Of a stretch of DNA of 64,000 nucleotides, positions 1 to 8,148 are shown piece after piece. The stretch is from JAHJQZ01 sp963675235 (GTDB lineage: Bacteria > Pseudomonadota > Alphaproteobacteria > Rhizobiales > Devosiaceae): NCBI GenBank assembly GCA_963675235.2, contig CAXXFU010000002.1, positions 496,001 to 560,000 of the forward strand. Reading direction: 5' to 3'. A program made the position numbers and the translations under genes. Below the pieces are notes generated by a model, which was not told where the DNA came from, made no database searches, and saw only the letters and a program-made list of their open reading frames with translations. The stretch's first letter is position 1. Each line of letters opens with the position of its first letter.

Positions 1-1459
1 TGTGGTTGGGCAGGATCAGGAAGCTCTCAACCAGCGAGGCGAAAAGCACGGCAGCGACGACCACCGGAATCTCGTTGATCAGCCGTCCGAAGGCGCCGCC
101 GACGAACAGCAGGCCGATGAAGGCGAGAATGGTGGTCGTGGTCGAGGAAAAGATCGGCGCCAGCATGCGCCTGACGGCATTGACCGGGGCAGTTTCTGGA
201 CTTTCGCCGAGCTTTCTGGCGCGAAAATCGGCGTGTTCGGCTACGACGATGGCGTCGTCGACGATGATGCCGAGGGTGATGATCAGCGCAAACAGCGACA
301 TCATGTTGATGGTGTAGCCGGCGGCGAACATCACGCCGATGGCGGCGAGCATCGAGACCGGAATGCCCATGGCCACCCAGAAGGCCGTTCGCGCGGAAAG
401 GAACAGGAACAACGTGATCAGCACCAGCACCAGACCCTGCAGACCATTGCTCATCAGGATGTCGAGCCGATCGGTGATGTCCTGAGCACGGGCGTTGATC
501 AGGCGAATGCCGACACCGTCGGGAAGTGTCGGGCCGAGGTCTTCGGCGAGCTGGCGCACCGTCGCCTCCATGCCGATGGCATCGCCTTCGGCGGTGCGGT
601 CGACGCGGATCAGAACCGCTGGCTGATCGTCGAGATAATAGGCGCGGCCCGCATCCGAACCGGTAACGGAGACAGTCGCGACATTGCGGACGTAGAGCTT
701 GGAGCCATCCGGATTGACGCGGATGACCATGTTGCGGATGTCCTCGATGTCGCGGCTTTCCTCGCCGGCTCTGAGGCGCGTCGCCCCACCGCCGACATCG
801 CCGGCCGGCCTGGTGGCGATCTGGGCCGAAATGGCGTCGGCTACATCCTTGAGGGCGAGATCGTTGCGCACCCGCGCAACTTCCGGCACCGCGACCGAGA
901 TCTGGGGCGCGGAAACGCCGGTGATGACGGTACGGGTGATGCCGGCGCGATAAAGGCTCGACACAAACTCGTCGCCGATGCGCCCGAGCTGATCCGGCGA
1001 GATCGGGCCGGAGATCACCACCTCGGTGACCTTGTCCTTCCAGACGCCGCGCCGGATGACCGGTTCCTCGGTACCCTCGGGCAGGTTGCGGATGGAATCG
1101 ACGGCCGCCTTGACCTCGTCGGTGGCGCGGGCGAGATCCCAGCCCGGCTCGAAGGTCAGGGTGATGGTGGTCGAGCCTTCCTTGGAGGTGGCGGAACTGG
1201 TGGTGACGCCTTCGACGCCGGACAGGGCCGGATCGAGCTGGGCGACGACGGAGGTGTCGAGTTCCTCCGGCCCGGCGCCGTCCCAGTTGACGGTCACGGT
1301 GACGGTGTCGATGACGACATCGGGGAAGAACTGCGAGCGGATCTTGGACGCGGCAACGAGGCCGAGCGCCAGCATCACCACCATCAGAAGTGTCGCCGCC
1401 GTGCGATGACGCGTGAAATAGGTCAGGATGCCGCCTGACGCCCCATTTTCCCCGGACAT
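1..1459 (-). CDS. RND-family efflux pump inner-membrane permease (partial, C-terminus beyond the window)
   Basis: This would be the proton-driven inner-membrane component of a tripartite RND (AcrB/HAE-1-like) exporter. About 486 N-terminal residues are visible. An N-terminal transmembrane helix is followed by a porter domain, then several hydrophobic helices near the left edge. The helix carrying GIIVDDAIVVAEH has the two adjacent Asp residues that form the RND proton-relay signature. The start ATG (1459) overlaps the adaptor stop codon in an ATGA arrangement, so the two are translationally coupled. The remaining half of the protein lies outside the window. Substrate cannot be read from the sequence; the neighbouring persulfide-type repressor and operator make a sulfur-compound or redox-stress link possible, but this is inference. 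Confidence 0.93.
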   Translation of the reverse strand, partial: MSGENGASGGILTYFTRHRTAATLLMVVMLALGLVAASKIRSQFFPDVVIDTVTVTVNWDGAGPEELDTSVVAQLDPALSGVEGVTTSSATSKEGSTTITLTFEPGWDLARATDEVKAAVDSIRNLPEGTEEPVIRRGVWKDKVTEVVISGPISPDQLGRIGDEFVSSLYRAGITRTVITGVSAPQISVAVPEVARVRNDLALKDVADAISAQIATRPAGDVGGGATRLRAGEESRDIEDIRNMVIRVNPDGSKLYVRNVATVSVTGSDAGRAYYLDDQPAVLIRVDRTAEGDAIGMEATVRQLAEDLGPTLPDGVGIRLINARAQDITDRLDILMSNGLQGLVLVLITLFLFLSARTAFWVAMGIPVSMLAAIGVMFAAGYTINMMSLFALIITLGIIVDDAIVVAEHADFRARKLGESPETAPVNAVRRMLAPIFSSTTTTILAFIGLLFVGGAFGRLINEIPVVVAAVLFASLVESFLILPNH

Positions 1460-2973
1460 CACTGGGCCTCCGCCATCTTTTGTTCAAACTTCTCGACGGT
1501 TGCCAACGGGACTTCGGGCCGCGACAGCTCTTCGAGGAACTTCTCGCGCATCTCCGGCTTCATGTTGGCTGAGGCATTGATGAAATCGATGATGGCGGCG
1601 CGGCGAGCATCGTCGAGCGCGATGGCATCGGGCTCGGTTGAAGCCGGTGCTTCGGCCGCTGCCGGGGCGGCTGCCTGTTCGGTGGAAGTTGCCGGCGCGG
1701 AGGCGGCGACTTCCGTCGGGGTGACCTGGATGCCGGCCCCGAGCTGAATGGCGCGTGCCAGCACGTATTGGCGTCCGAACGGCACGTCGGTCACGAGCAG
1801 GGTATCGCCCTGATTGCGCACCGGCGTGGCCTGGTATTCCTCGAGCCGGTTGCTGTCGCCGATCAAAAGGATACGGCCGTCGGCAGTGGCGGCGGTTGCG
1901 GGAATGCTGGCGACGCCGTCAAGCGGCCGCTCGGGAATTTCGACAGAGACGAAATCGCCGGGCCGTACGAGCGTGGGATCGGGATCGGCCAGACGTGCAT
2001 AAACGAGCCGGCCGATCTGGCCATCGCCGACCTCGGCGCCGGCCCGGTCGAGCGTCGCCGTGACGTCGCTGCTGGTCTTGCCGGTCTGGACGACGATCCT
2101 GACCTCGGCCTTGCGCAGGGAACCGGCATCGTTGAGAAGGCGCGAGAACTGCATGTTGGTGACGCGGAACGAGACTTCCATCTCGGTCGGGTCAATCAGG
2201 GTGCCGAGCATTTCATTGGCGGACACCAGCCGGCCCGCCGCCGCGTCCGGTGCGCTAATGACGCCATCGAACGGTGCAACGACGGTAGCATCGTCCAGCG
2301 CGCGCCCGGCGTCGACAAGGGCGGTCTGCCGCCGGGTGACGGTGATGTCGGCCTGGGCCACCCGCGCTTCGGCGGCAGCGACGACCTGACGGCGATTGAC
2401 CAGTGTCTGTTCGGCGGCTGCGCGGGCGAGATTGGCAGTCTCGACATCGGTCTCCGTCGTCACGCCACGGCTGCGCAGGTCCTCCTGACGGGTGGCGGCC
2501 TGGATGCGCAGATCGAGCTGGCTTTTGGCGGCATCGGCCTCAAGTCTGGCCAGTTCGAGTGCTGCCTTGGCTTCGGCCAGATCTGCCTCGGCTTCGGCAA
2601 GGTCGGCCTCGGCGAAGGACAAGCCGCTTTCCAGCCTGGACGGATCGATGCGGAACAGCACGTCACCCTTTTTGACCACGCCGCCGTCACGGAAATCCGG
2701 CGACAGCTCGATCAAGGGACCGGCGACGGCACTACGGAGTTCGAGCGTCTTGCCGCTGACCAGATGGCCGTAGGAGGTAATGACCGGTGTCACGGTCTCG
2801 GCCGTCAGGGTGCCGACCTCGACGGAATAGGCCTTCTCCTTGGGAATGCGGACAGTACCCGGTTTGCCGCCCGCTTCGTAGGCCTGATAGACCACGCCTG
2901 CTGCCCCGAGAACCAGCGCGAGTGCGATGCCGCCTGTTGCCAGTCCAAACCCAATGCGAGCACGTGTTGCCAT
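1459..2973 (-). CDS. RND efflux periplasmic adaptor (membrane fusion protein, HlyD/AcrA family)
   Basis: This 504-residue protein would bridge the RND permease and an outer-membrane channel in the periplasm. It starts with a short basic stretch and a hydrophobic anchor (about residues 8-30). A barrel-sandwich half-motif, a long Ala/Glu-rich coiled-coil hairpin (about residues 120-220), the second lipoyl-like half (VVAPFDGVIS) and beta-barrel segments follow. The C-terminal 80 residues are Ala/Pro-rich and then charged, an extension beyond the usual family fold. A GGGGG ribosome binding site precedes the ATG. It is the first gene of the pump operon and carries the promoter described upstream. 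No outer-membrane factor gene is visible in the window. Confidence 0.92.
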   Translation of the reverse strand: MATRARIGFGLATGGIALALVLGAAGVVYQAYEAGGKPGTVRIPKEKAYSVEVGTLTAETVTPVITSYGHLVSGKTLELRSAVAGPLIELSPDFRDGGVVKKGDVLFRIDPSRLESGLSFAEADLAEAEADLAEAKAALELARLEADAAKSQLDLRIQAATRQEDLRSRGVTTETDVETANLARAAAEQTLVNRRQVVAAAEARVAQADITVTRRQTALVDAGRALDDATVVAPFDGVISAPDAAAGRLVSANEMLGTLIDPTEMEVSFRVTNMQFSRLLNDAGSLRKAEVRIVVQTGKTSSDVTATLDRAGAEVGDGQIGRLVYARLADPDPTLVRPGDFVSVEIPERPLDGVASIPATAATADGRILLIGDSNRLEEYQATPVRNQGDTLLVTDVPFGRQYVLARAIQLGAGIQVTPTEVAASAPATSTEQAAAPAAAEAPASTEPDAIALDDARRAAIIDFINASANMKPEMREKFLEELSRPEVPLATVEKFEQKMAEAQ

Positions 2974-3016
2974 GCCAGTGACCCCCTAGCCAATATCGGC
3001 TTTTGACGATGGGCAA

Positions 3017-3044
3017 TTGATAGCTGAGCCGGCACAGCGGTCAA
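3017..3044 (-). promoter_or_regulatory. Candidate sigma-70-type promoter of the RND pump operon
   Basis: On the minus strand a TTGACC -35 box (3039-3044) and a TATCAA -10 box (3017-3022) are separated by 16 bases, about 45 bases before the adaptor ATG. The palindromic operator at 3052-3073 lies just upstream of the -35 box. This is sequence inspection only; there are no transcription data. Confidence 0.5.
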
Positions 3045-3051
3045 CTATCTA

Positions 3052-3073
3052 AATGTTCATATATATGAATATT
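3052..3073. promoter_or_regulatory. SqrR/BigR-type palindromic operator (GTTC-N8-GAAT) upstream of the RND operon
   Basis: This 22-base sequence is an inverted repeat with one mismatched pair, centred on an AT-only core. It contains GTTC-N8-GAAT at 3055-3070. SqrR-family repressors are known to bind ATTC-N8-GAAT, so this differs from that motif by one base. It lies between the divergent RND adaptor gene and the ArsR-family gene, and could control one or both. Confidence 0.65.
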
Positions 3074-3253
3074 ACGAAATAATCGCCACAAAGTCATGAA
3101 AAGCCGACGCATTTTGCCTGCAGCTTCCGCTTGCGGCGAAGCGGCGCACTCGGCATTTTGGCGGCATTCGACTCACCGCGGATCGCTATTGCACAACGTG
3201 TTCCGTTTTCGCTCTTTATCGCGCGGCGGCGACGGGCTAGAGCAAAGTGTGGA

Positions 3254-3277
3254 GTGCATTTGTCCAGATAAATGCAC
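3254..3277. repeat. Inverted repeat just upstream of the ArsR-type regulator gene
   Basis: GTGCATTT (3254-3261) and AAATGCAC (3270-3277) are perfect 8-base inverted arms separated by 8 bases, ending 17 bases before the chosen ATG. It could be an autoregulatory operator or a leader hairpin. It does not match the ATTC-N8-GAAT motif. Confidence 0.5.
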
Positions 3278-3294
3278 GACCTGAACGGTGCGCA

Positions 3295-3657
3295 ATGGGA
3301 GACTGCCCCTTGGACATGACCGAAGACCTCCAACGCGCCGACGCCGTGCCCGATGGTGTCAGTGCCGACCGCATGCGAGAGAGTGCCGAGCATACGACGG
3401 CTTTTCTCAAGTCGCTGTCGCATCCGATCCGCCTGGTGATCCTGTGCCGGCTGTCGGAAGGTCCGGCAAGGGTCAACCAGCTCGAGGCGGCGCTCGGTAT
3501 TCCGCAGGCTCAGGTGTCCAAGCAGCTGGCACGGCTGCGCGAGGAGGGACTGGTCGACGCGCGGCGCGACGGGCGCACCGTCGTTTATTCGCTCGCCGAC
3601 GAGCGCGCCCGACGCATCGTCAAGGTGCTCTACCAGGAGTTCTGCGACTGCGATTGA
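3295..3657 (+). CDS. ArsR/SmtB-family persulfide-type repressor (SqrR/BigR/sHdrR-like)
   Basis: A winged-helix repressor of about 120 residues. The recognition region reads IPQAQVSKQLARLREEGLV and the wing reads RDGRTVVYSL. Two cysteines sit where SqrR/BigR use a reactive pair: Cys51 (VILCRL) and Cys117 in the last helix (EFCDCD). They are 66 residues apart, the same spacing as the SqrR pair Cys41/Cys107. Known members release DNA when the pair forms a tetrasulfide or disulfide. The start is uncertain: ATG 3295 is chosen, ATG 3316 is an alternative, and neither has a strong ribosome binding site. It is convergent with tusA and divergent from the RND pump. Its likely targets are the three operator-like sites at 3052, 12727 and 14747. 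Confidence 0.85.
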   Translation: MGDCPLDMTEDLQRADAVPDGVSADRMRESAEHTTAFLKSLSHPIRLVILCRLSEGPARVNQLEAALGIPQAQVSKQLARLREEGLVDARRDGRTVVYSLADERARRIVKVLYQEFCDCD

Positions 3658-3667
3658 GCTTTCGCGT

Positions 3668-3895
3668 CTATCCCATGTTGCGGATGATGAAGTTGAAGAC
3701 CTTGCCGTCATTGTGCTGATCGACCAGTTCGTTGCCGGTCGTGCGGCAGAAGGCCTCGAAATCCTTGACCGAGCCGGGGTCGGTTGCGATCACTTCCAGC
3801 GTACCGCCGGTCGGCAGCGTCTTGAGAGCCTTCTTCGCCTTGAGAATGGGGAGGGGGCAGTTCAGCCCCTTTGCGTCCAGTACCTGATCGGCCAT
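3668..3895 (-). CDS. tusA: TusA-like sulfur carrier protein
   Basis: A 75-residue cytoplasmic sulfurtransferase carrying persulfide sulfur on Cys13 of the CPLP motif (LNCPLPILKAKKAL), the hallmark of TusA/SirA proteins. It is the last gene of the sulfur locus, 10 bases after the DsrE-like gene. In sHdr-type sulfur oxidisers, TusA accepts sulfur from rhodaneses or DsrE proteins and passes it towards the sHdr complex. The context here agrees with that role rather than with tRNA thiolation. The gene is convergent with the ArsR-type regulator, with only 10 bases between the stops. Confidence 0.93.
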   Translation of the reverse strand: MADQVLDAKGLNCPLPILKAKKALKTLPTGGTLEVIATDPGSVKDFEAFCRTTGNELVDQHNDGKVFNFIIRNMG

Positions 3896-3905
3896 TTGTC
3901 TTTCC

Positions 3906-4400
3906 TCAGATATAGAGATTGATGTCGCTCTTCGCCGCTACCTCGATATAGGAGGCAGCGCCGCCGAGAACCGGACCCTCGATCATGTCGTCGAGCTTGT
4001 ACTCGAACAGGTCCATGGTCATCTGGCAGGCAATCATGTTGATTTCGGACTCGATGGCGAGTTCGCGCAGTTCCTCGACCGAGGCCACGCCCTTTTTCTT
4101 CATCATGTCCTTCATCATCGCCGTGGTCAGGCCGGTCATGCCTGGCATGGCGGCAACAAGGTTGGGCATGGCCATGTGACCGCCACCCATGGGCATTTCC
4201 ATCGCCGTGTTGCCCAGGGGATTGAGGGTCAGGTTGAGATCCTTTTTCAGCAACGCCAGCCCGTAGAAGGTGAAGAACATCGTCACCTCCAGTCCGAGCG
4301 CCGCGGCGGTGGTGCCGAGGATGAAAGGCGGATAGGCCCAGTCGAGCGTGCCTTTTGTCACGATCATCGACATGGACGTGGCATTCTTCTCACTGCTCAT
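3906..4400 (-). CDS. DsrE2-like (DsrE/DsrF/DrsH family) sulfurtransferase
   Basis: A 164-residue protein of the DsrE/F/DrsH-like fold (the peroxiredoxin-family annotation group). It has a hydrophobic segment (residues 25-50), a Met/Gly-rich middle (AMEMPMGGGHMAMP) and Cys125 in NMIACQMTMDLFEY, the candidate sulfur-binding Cys of this branch. A GGAGGAGA-like ribosome binding site precedes the ATG. It sits between the YeiH-type exporter and tusA, as DsrE and TusA pairs do in sulfur oxidation clusters. The hydrophobic segment may associate it with the membrane. It is distinct from the second DsrE protein in the window (12298-12678), so the locus has two DsrE paralogues. Confidence 0.85.
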   Translation of the reverse strand: MSSEKNATSMSMIVTKGTLDWAYPPFILGTTAAALGLEVTMFFTFYGLALLKKDLNLTLNPLGNTAMEMPMGGGHMAMPNLVAAMPGMTGLTTAMMKDMMKKKGVASVEELRELAIESEINMIACQMTMDLFEYKLDDMIEGPVLGGAASYIEVAAKSDINLYI

Positions 4401-4430
4401 GGTCTCCTCCTTGCCGGCACCCCGGCACCT

Positions 4431-5474
4431 TCAAACCTGCAGCCAGAGCACGACTGCGAGGACAAACAGGGCAAGAAACAGGGTTTCCAGCACGATCAGC
4501 GCAATGGCCCGCCCGCCGACCGAGGCGATGGATTTCAGCGACGTCTTCATGCCGAGGGCGGCAATGGCCGTAACGAGCAGCCAGCGCGAGGCCGATTTGA
4601 TGAACTCGATGACTTCGGGCGGCAAAATGTCGAGCGAGCCGAGGACGACAAGCGCCGCGAACAGCAGCAGGAAGCTCGGGAAAGTGCGCTTGACCAGACT
4701 GCCGCCACCGCCCGTGCCGGAGCGGAAGCTGAGCGCCAGGACGATGACCACCGGAAGCAGCATCGCGACGCGCAACAGCTTGGTGAAGGTCGCGACGTTG
4801 CCGGTTTCCTCGGAGACCGAATAGCCGGCGCCGACCACCTGGGCGACGTCATGGATGGTGCCGCCGAGGAACACGCCGACTGCGGCATGATCGAGATGGA
4901 ACAGGGAGATGACGATCGGGTAGACGACCATGGCGAGCGTTGACAGCGTCGTCACCCCGATCACGGTGAACACCGTGTCGCGTTCAAGCCGTTCGGAGTG
5001 CGGCAAGACCGAAGACACGGCCATCGCCGCCGAAGCGCCGCAAATGGCGACGGCGCCGGCAGTGAGGACGCCAAAGGCGCGATCGACCTTCATCATCCTG
5101 GCGGCCACCATGCCGAAGCCGATGGTCAGGATCACGCCGGAAACGACGATAAACACGGGCGTGGGCCCAAGCTGCATGATGTCCGAGAAGGTGATCTGGG
5201 CGCCAAGCAGCCCGACGGCGAGCCGCAACAGGGTGCGGGACGAGTATTCGATACCCGGCACGGTGCGTCCCTTTTCCTCGGTGAGGAAACTGAACGCCAT
5301 ACCGAGCAACAGAGCATAGACCATGACTGGAGCAGTGTAGTGCTCGGACAGGAAGGTGGCGGCGACGGCGATCGTCGCTGCCACCAGCACGCCGGGTGCC
5401 CTCAGGCGCGTGAGGCGCCACCAGCCGGCGATGCGGTTTTCCTGAATGGGCAGGGTTGCTCCGGCTTGGGTCAC
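4431..5474 (-). CDS. YeiH/UPF0324 family putative sulfate/sulfite exporter
   Basis: A 347-residue polytopic membrane protein with about ten hydrophobic helices and the family motifs GAVAICGASAAMA and GGTIHDVAQVVGAGYS. The UPF0324 family is annotated as putative sulfate exporter. The sHdr pathway yields sulfite, so product export is a natural inference from position within the operon. The start is chosen at GTG 5474, which has GGGAG five to six bases upstream. A longer reading to ATG 5528 would translate part of the palindromic repeat, so I reject it. The gene follows lbpA after that repeat and precedes the DsrE2-like gene. Confidence 0.85.
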   Translation of the reverse strand: MTQAGATLPIQENRIAGWWRLTRLRAPGVLVAATIAVAATFLSEHYTAPVMVYALLLGMAFSFLTEEKGRTVPGIEYSSRTLLRLAVGLLGAQITFSDIMQLGPTPVFIVVSGVILTIGFGMVAARMMKVDRAFGVLTAGAVAICGASAAMAVSSVLPHSERLERDTVFTVIGVTTLSTLAMVVYPIVISLFHLDHAAVGVFLGGTIHDVAQVVGAGYSVSEETGNVATFTKLLRVAMLLPVVIVLALSFRSGTGGGGSLVKRTFPSFLLLFAALVVLGSLDILPPEVIEFIKSASRWLLVTAIAALGMKTSLKSIASVGGRAIALIVLETLFLALFVLAVVLWLQV

Positions 5475-5494
5475 GTTCGCTCCCAGGTTTTTGC

Positions 5495-5550
5495 GGTCGC
5501 GCGTTCGAACCGGAAAACCGGTTCCCACTTTGTCTGAACGCGCTCCGTCA
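5495..5550. repeat. Palindromic intergenic repeat, copy A
   Basis: A 56-base element matching copy B (11475-11530) at 51 of 56 positions. The outer arms GCGCGTTC and GAACGCGC pair perfectly, and the inner arms GAACCGG and CCGGTTC flank an AAAA loop. Its last three bases supply the lbpA stop codon on the minus strand. Such elements are typical of rhizobial genomes. Confidence 0.8.
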
Positions 5551-5991
5551 TGCCGCGCAGCCGGCGAAGGAATCGGCGTCCATCTTGGCCTCGTAGGGAC
5601 CCGCGACCTCGCTGCCGGGCGTCAACGACGCCTTGGCCGCCTCGAAATCGGCAGGGCGGACCTTGACCATCCAGCCGGCCCCATAGGTGTCGGAGTTGGC
5701 CAGCTTGGGATTGGCGTTGAGTTCCTCGTTGGTCTCGATGATCTCGGCATCGAAGGCGATCTTGGCCGGGCCGACCCATTTGCCGGACTCGACCGTGGCG
5801 CAGGACTTGCCGCCGGCAATCGACTTGCCGGTCTTCTTGGGGGTGAAAGCGACGAGCTGGCCTGCCATGCCGGTGGCGATCATGGTCATGCCGGCGGTGA
5901 AAGTGCCGTCGCCATTGTCGCGGTACCAGAGGTTGTTTCCGACATCGTACAAAAGGTCATCGGGAAGGTCGCATCCGCGAACGACTGGCAT
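5548..5991 (-). CDS. lbpA: Lipoate-binding protein LbpA (GcvH-like) of the sHdr pathway
   Basis: A 147-residue glycine-cleavage-H-like carrier. Lys71 in TVESGKWVGP is the expected lipoylation site. The fold segments around it (GQLVAFTPKKTGKSI, GAGWMVKVRP) match the GcvH barrel-sandwich. LbpA proteins are genetically and functionally tied to sHdr, where the lipoyl arm carries sulfur intermediates, and they differ from the glycine cleavage protein. No gcvP or gcvT is nearby, while sHdr genes and a dedicated lipoate ligase are. A GGAGG ribosome binding site lies six bases before the ATG. Two Cys at the N-terminal side (Cys7, Cys64) and one near the C-terminus are unassigned. Copy A of the palindromic repeat starts at its stop codon. 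Confidence 0.92.
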   Translation of the reverse strand: MPVVRGCDLPDDLLYDVGNNLWYRDNGDGTFTAGMTMIATGMAGQLVAFTPKKTGKSIAGGKSCATVESGKWVGPAKIAFDAEIIETNEELNANPKLANSDTYGAGWMVKVRPADFEAAKASLTPGSEVAGPYEAKMDADSFAGCAA

Positions 5992-6006
5992 ATCTGCCTC
6001 CTGTGT

Positions 6007-6477
6007 TCACACGGGGTGGTGGTTTGGATCGAGCAGTTCCGCCTGCCGCAAGGGCCGCGAGGAACAGCAGAATTCGCCCAACCCCGCCACTTCCAGCTTG
6101 CCGCCGACGAAAAGGCCCAGATGCCGGACTACCATGGCGAGAAGTTTGAGGGTTGCAGCCGCGTCATCGCCCTCCGGGTTGGCCCGGAGGCAATTGCGCA
6201 AATAGACGATTTCCCGACAGGTTTCGCGGCAGGCATTGAAGGTCGGGTTGCCGCGCGTCGCCTGCCGGTGCAGTGCCAAGAGCCTGAAACCTTCGGTCGT
6301 CGTATCGGTCGGCACCTTGTCATGCGCGACAAGCCAGGCTTCGAGAATGGTCTCGCTCATGCCGAGCAACTGATTGGCCAGCGCCAGCGGCTCGCGGCGC
6401 AACTCCTCATCCGGCGCCTTCGCCAGAAGGCCGGCCCAGTCCTCGATCTCGGCGATGGTGTCGGGGCTCTGTGCCAT
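6007..6477 (-). CDS. Small Cys-containing conserved-position protein between sHdrB2 and LbpA (function unknown)
   Basis: A 156-residue mostly helical, soluble protein that I do not recognise. Its start codon overlaps the sHdrB2 stop (ATGA), so it is made with the complex. Five cysteines stand out: three in NACRETCREIVYLRNC (about residues 82-96) and a pair in EFCCSS near the C-terminus, a set that could bind metal or carry sulfur. No signal peptide or membrane segment is visible. A stoichiometric accessory factor of sHdr or LbpA is the simplest inference. Confidence 0.75.
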   Translation of the reverse strand: MAQSPDTIAEIEDWAGLLAKAPDEELRREPLALANQLLGMSETILEAWLVAHDKVPTDTTTEGFRLLALHRQATRGNPTFNACRETCREIVYLRNCLRANPEGDDAAATLKLLAMVVRHLGLFVGGKLEVAGLGEFCCSSRPLRQAELLDPNHHPV

Positions 6478-7403
6478 CACGCCAGCCCCTTTTCCTTGAT
6501 GAGATCGCGGGAGTCCGAGAAGTTTTCGGTCACGCCGACCTTGCCGGGGCTGAGCCCGAGCGCGAGCCCGAGCAGCTGCGTGAAGTACATGATCTTCACG
6601 TGGGTCTTGCGTCCGAGGACCTTTTCGGCGCGGACCTGATGCATCTCGAGACCGGTGTGGCAGGTCGGGCATTCGGTGGCGATGACATCGGCGCCGCAGG
6701 CCTCCGCCGTCTCCAGCAGGTTGAGCACCAGCTTGGTCGAGGTGTCGCTGTCGGAAAGGGCATGCGCCCCGCCGCAGCACGAGGTCTTGAGCGGATAATC
6801 GACATTCTCAGCGCCGGCGGCGGCGAGGATCTCGTCCATGAAATGCGGCTTGGATGTCGATTCCGAACCCGGGCCCTTGTCCTTTTCCGGAAAGATGTGG
6901 CGCGGGCGGGTGTACATGCAGCCGTAGTAATTGGCGATCTTGATGCCCTTGAGCGACTTCTTCACCCGCCTGGACAGTTCCTCGTCGCCGATTTCGCGCT
7001 TGATCCAATCGAGCGCGTGGATGGTCTCGACCTTGCCCGGCTCGTAGGTCGTGTGGCCGGCCTTCTCGGAAAGGCGCGTGTTGACCTCAACGGATTTATC
7101 ATCGTTTTCAAGGTCGTATTCGGCCTTCTTGAGGTTGTGGTAGCAGCCGTTGCACGGCGCCATCACCGTGTCGTAGCCCATGTCTTCGGCGATCGAGAGA
7201 TTGCGGGCGCTGAGATAGGTCTGGATCTTGGGGTCGATGTTCTTGACCTCCATCGCCCCGCAGCAGTTCCAGTTCTTCAACTCGACGAGATCGAGGCCGA
7301 GCGCCTTGCCGACGGCCTTGGTCGACTTGTCATAGGGCTTGCCGGTGCCTTCGAGGGCACAGCCGGGATAATAGGCGACGGGTTTGGATTTCTTGGCCAT
7401 CAT
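6477..7403 (-). CDS. shdrB2: sHdrB2, CCG-domain subunit of the sulfur-oxidising Hdr-like complex
   Basis: A 308-residue HdrB-type protein with two cysteine-rich CCG domains: NWNCCGAMEV with upstream and downstream Cys in the N-terminal half, and LKTSCCGGAHALS followed by ATECPTCHTG in the C-terminal half. In methanogen HdrB these ligate non-cubane [4Fe-4S] clusters at which disulfides are cleaved. In sHdr they are thought to act in the oxidative direction. The start (ATGATG) overlaps the stop of shdrC2. Order relative to shdrA (downstream of Hyp and C2) is the basis for calling it B2. Confidence 0.9.
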   Translation of the reverse strand: MMAKKSKPVAYYPGCALEGTGKPYDKSTKAVGKALGLDLVELKNWNCCGAMEVKNIDPKIQTYLSARNLSIAEDMGYDTVMAPCNGCYHNLKKAEYDLENDDKSVEVNTRLSEKAGHTTYEPGKVETIHALDWIKREIGDEELSRRVKKSLKGIKIANYYGCMYTRPRHIFPEKDKGPGSESTSKPHFMDEILAAAGAENVDYPLKTSCCGGAHALSDSDTSTKLVLNLLETAEACGADVIATECPTCHTGLEMHQVRAEKVLGRKTHVKIMYFTQLLGLALGLSPGKVGVTENFSDSRDLIKEKGLA

Positions 7404-8146
7404 TCGGCTCCTGTCACGTCAAGGCCGAGCGCCTTGCGGTTGGCGGCCTTGCGTTCCGCCGCATATTCCTCGATGGCGGCGCGGGATTTCGCCCACCCCT
7501 TGGTGCGGGGATGGAACACCGCCGACCAGCCGAGATGCATGAGATAGAAAACCGGGAAGCGCTTCACCAAGCCGCTGATCAGGGTGACGAGCCAGGGCTG
7601 CATCAGCTTCTGGCCGGTGCCCTTGAAGAACTGCTGCAGGACCGAGCCTTCCTCGATCATTCCCTTCTTGAACACCTGTTCGGAGAAGGCCTCGTCGAAG
7701 ACCATCGAGGGCTTCTTCTCAGTATGGCCTTTCATTTCGAGCCAGTGCGCCGTCGCCTTCATCACCCCTTCCGGGTTGACGTCGCGCGGGCAGGCATAGG
7801 TGCATTTGTTGCAGGAAACGCACTGCCAGATGATGTCCTTGTCGCGGACCAGTTCCTCTTCGAGACCCTGGCGGATTAGGTAGATCCAGAAGCGCGGATT
7901 GAACTCGGGATTGATGGCGTTGACGGTGCAGGCATTGGTGCACGAGCCGCACTGGAAACAGCGGTGGATGTTTTCGCCGCCGCCGAGCGCCGAAATCTCG
8001 TCCTGCAGGTTCTCGTTGTAGTCGCTGACCGAGCGCCCCTCGATGAAGGTTGACCAGTGACCGGAGACATCGACGCCGTCGATGACCAGTTCCTCGTGCT
8101 CGACGAGGTTTTCAGGGCGGATGAGCGATTTTTCATGAATGGGCAT
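7400..8146 (-). CDS. shdrC2: sHdrC2, iron-sulfur electron-transfer subunit
   Basis: A 248-residue HdrC-like protein with two ferredoxin motifs, CFQCGSCTNAC (about residue 60) and CVSCNKCTYACP (about residue 105), for two [4Fe-4S] clusters. A helical C-terminal region follows (PWLVTLISGLVKRFPVFYLMHLGWSAVF), which is hydrophobic enough to contact the membrane or another subunit. It pairs with sHdrB2, whose start codon overlaps its stop. The start MPIHEKS (8146) is two bases before the stop of the preceding gene. Role: moving electrons away from the HdrB catalytic clusters, inferred from the Hdr family. Confidence 0.9.
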   Translation of the reverse strand: MPIHEKSLIRPENLVEHEELVIDGVDVSGHWSTFIEGRSVSDYNENLQDEISALGGGENIHRCFQCGSCTNACTVNAINPEFNPRFWIYLIRQGLEEELVRDKDIIWQCVSCNKCTYACPRDVNPEGVMKATAHWLEMKGHTEKKPSMVFDEAFSEQVFKKGMIEEGSVLQQFFKGTGQKLMQPWLVTLISGLVKRFPVFYLMHLGWSAVFHPRTKGWAKSRAAIEEYAAERKAANRKALGLDVTGAE

Positions 8147-8148
8147 GC

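Noticed and set aside
2..1438. A long plus-strand open frame and a second minus-strand frame over the RND permease
   Set aside because: Both are other frames of the RND permease. The true frame begins at ATG 1459 and shows the RND motifs.
5475..5528. N-terminal extension of the YeiH-family gene
   Set aside because: It would translate part of the palindromic repeat. GTG 5474 with GGGAG upstream fits better.
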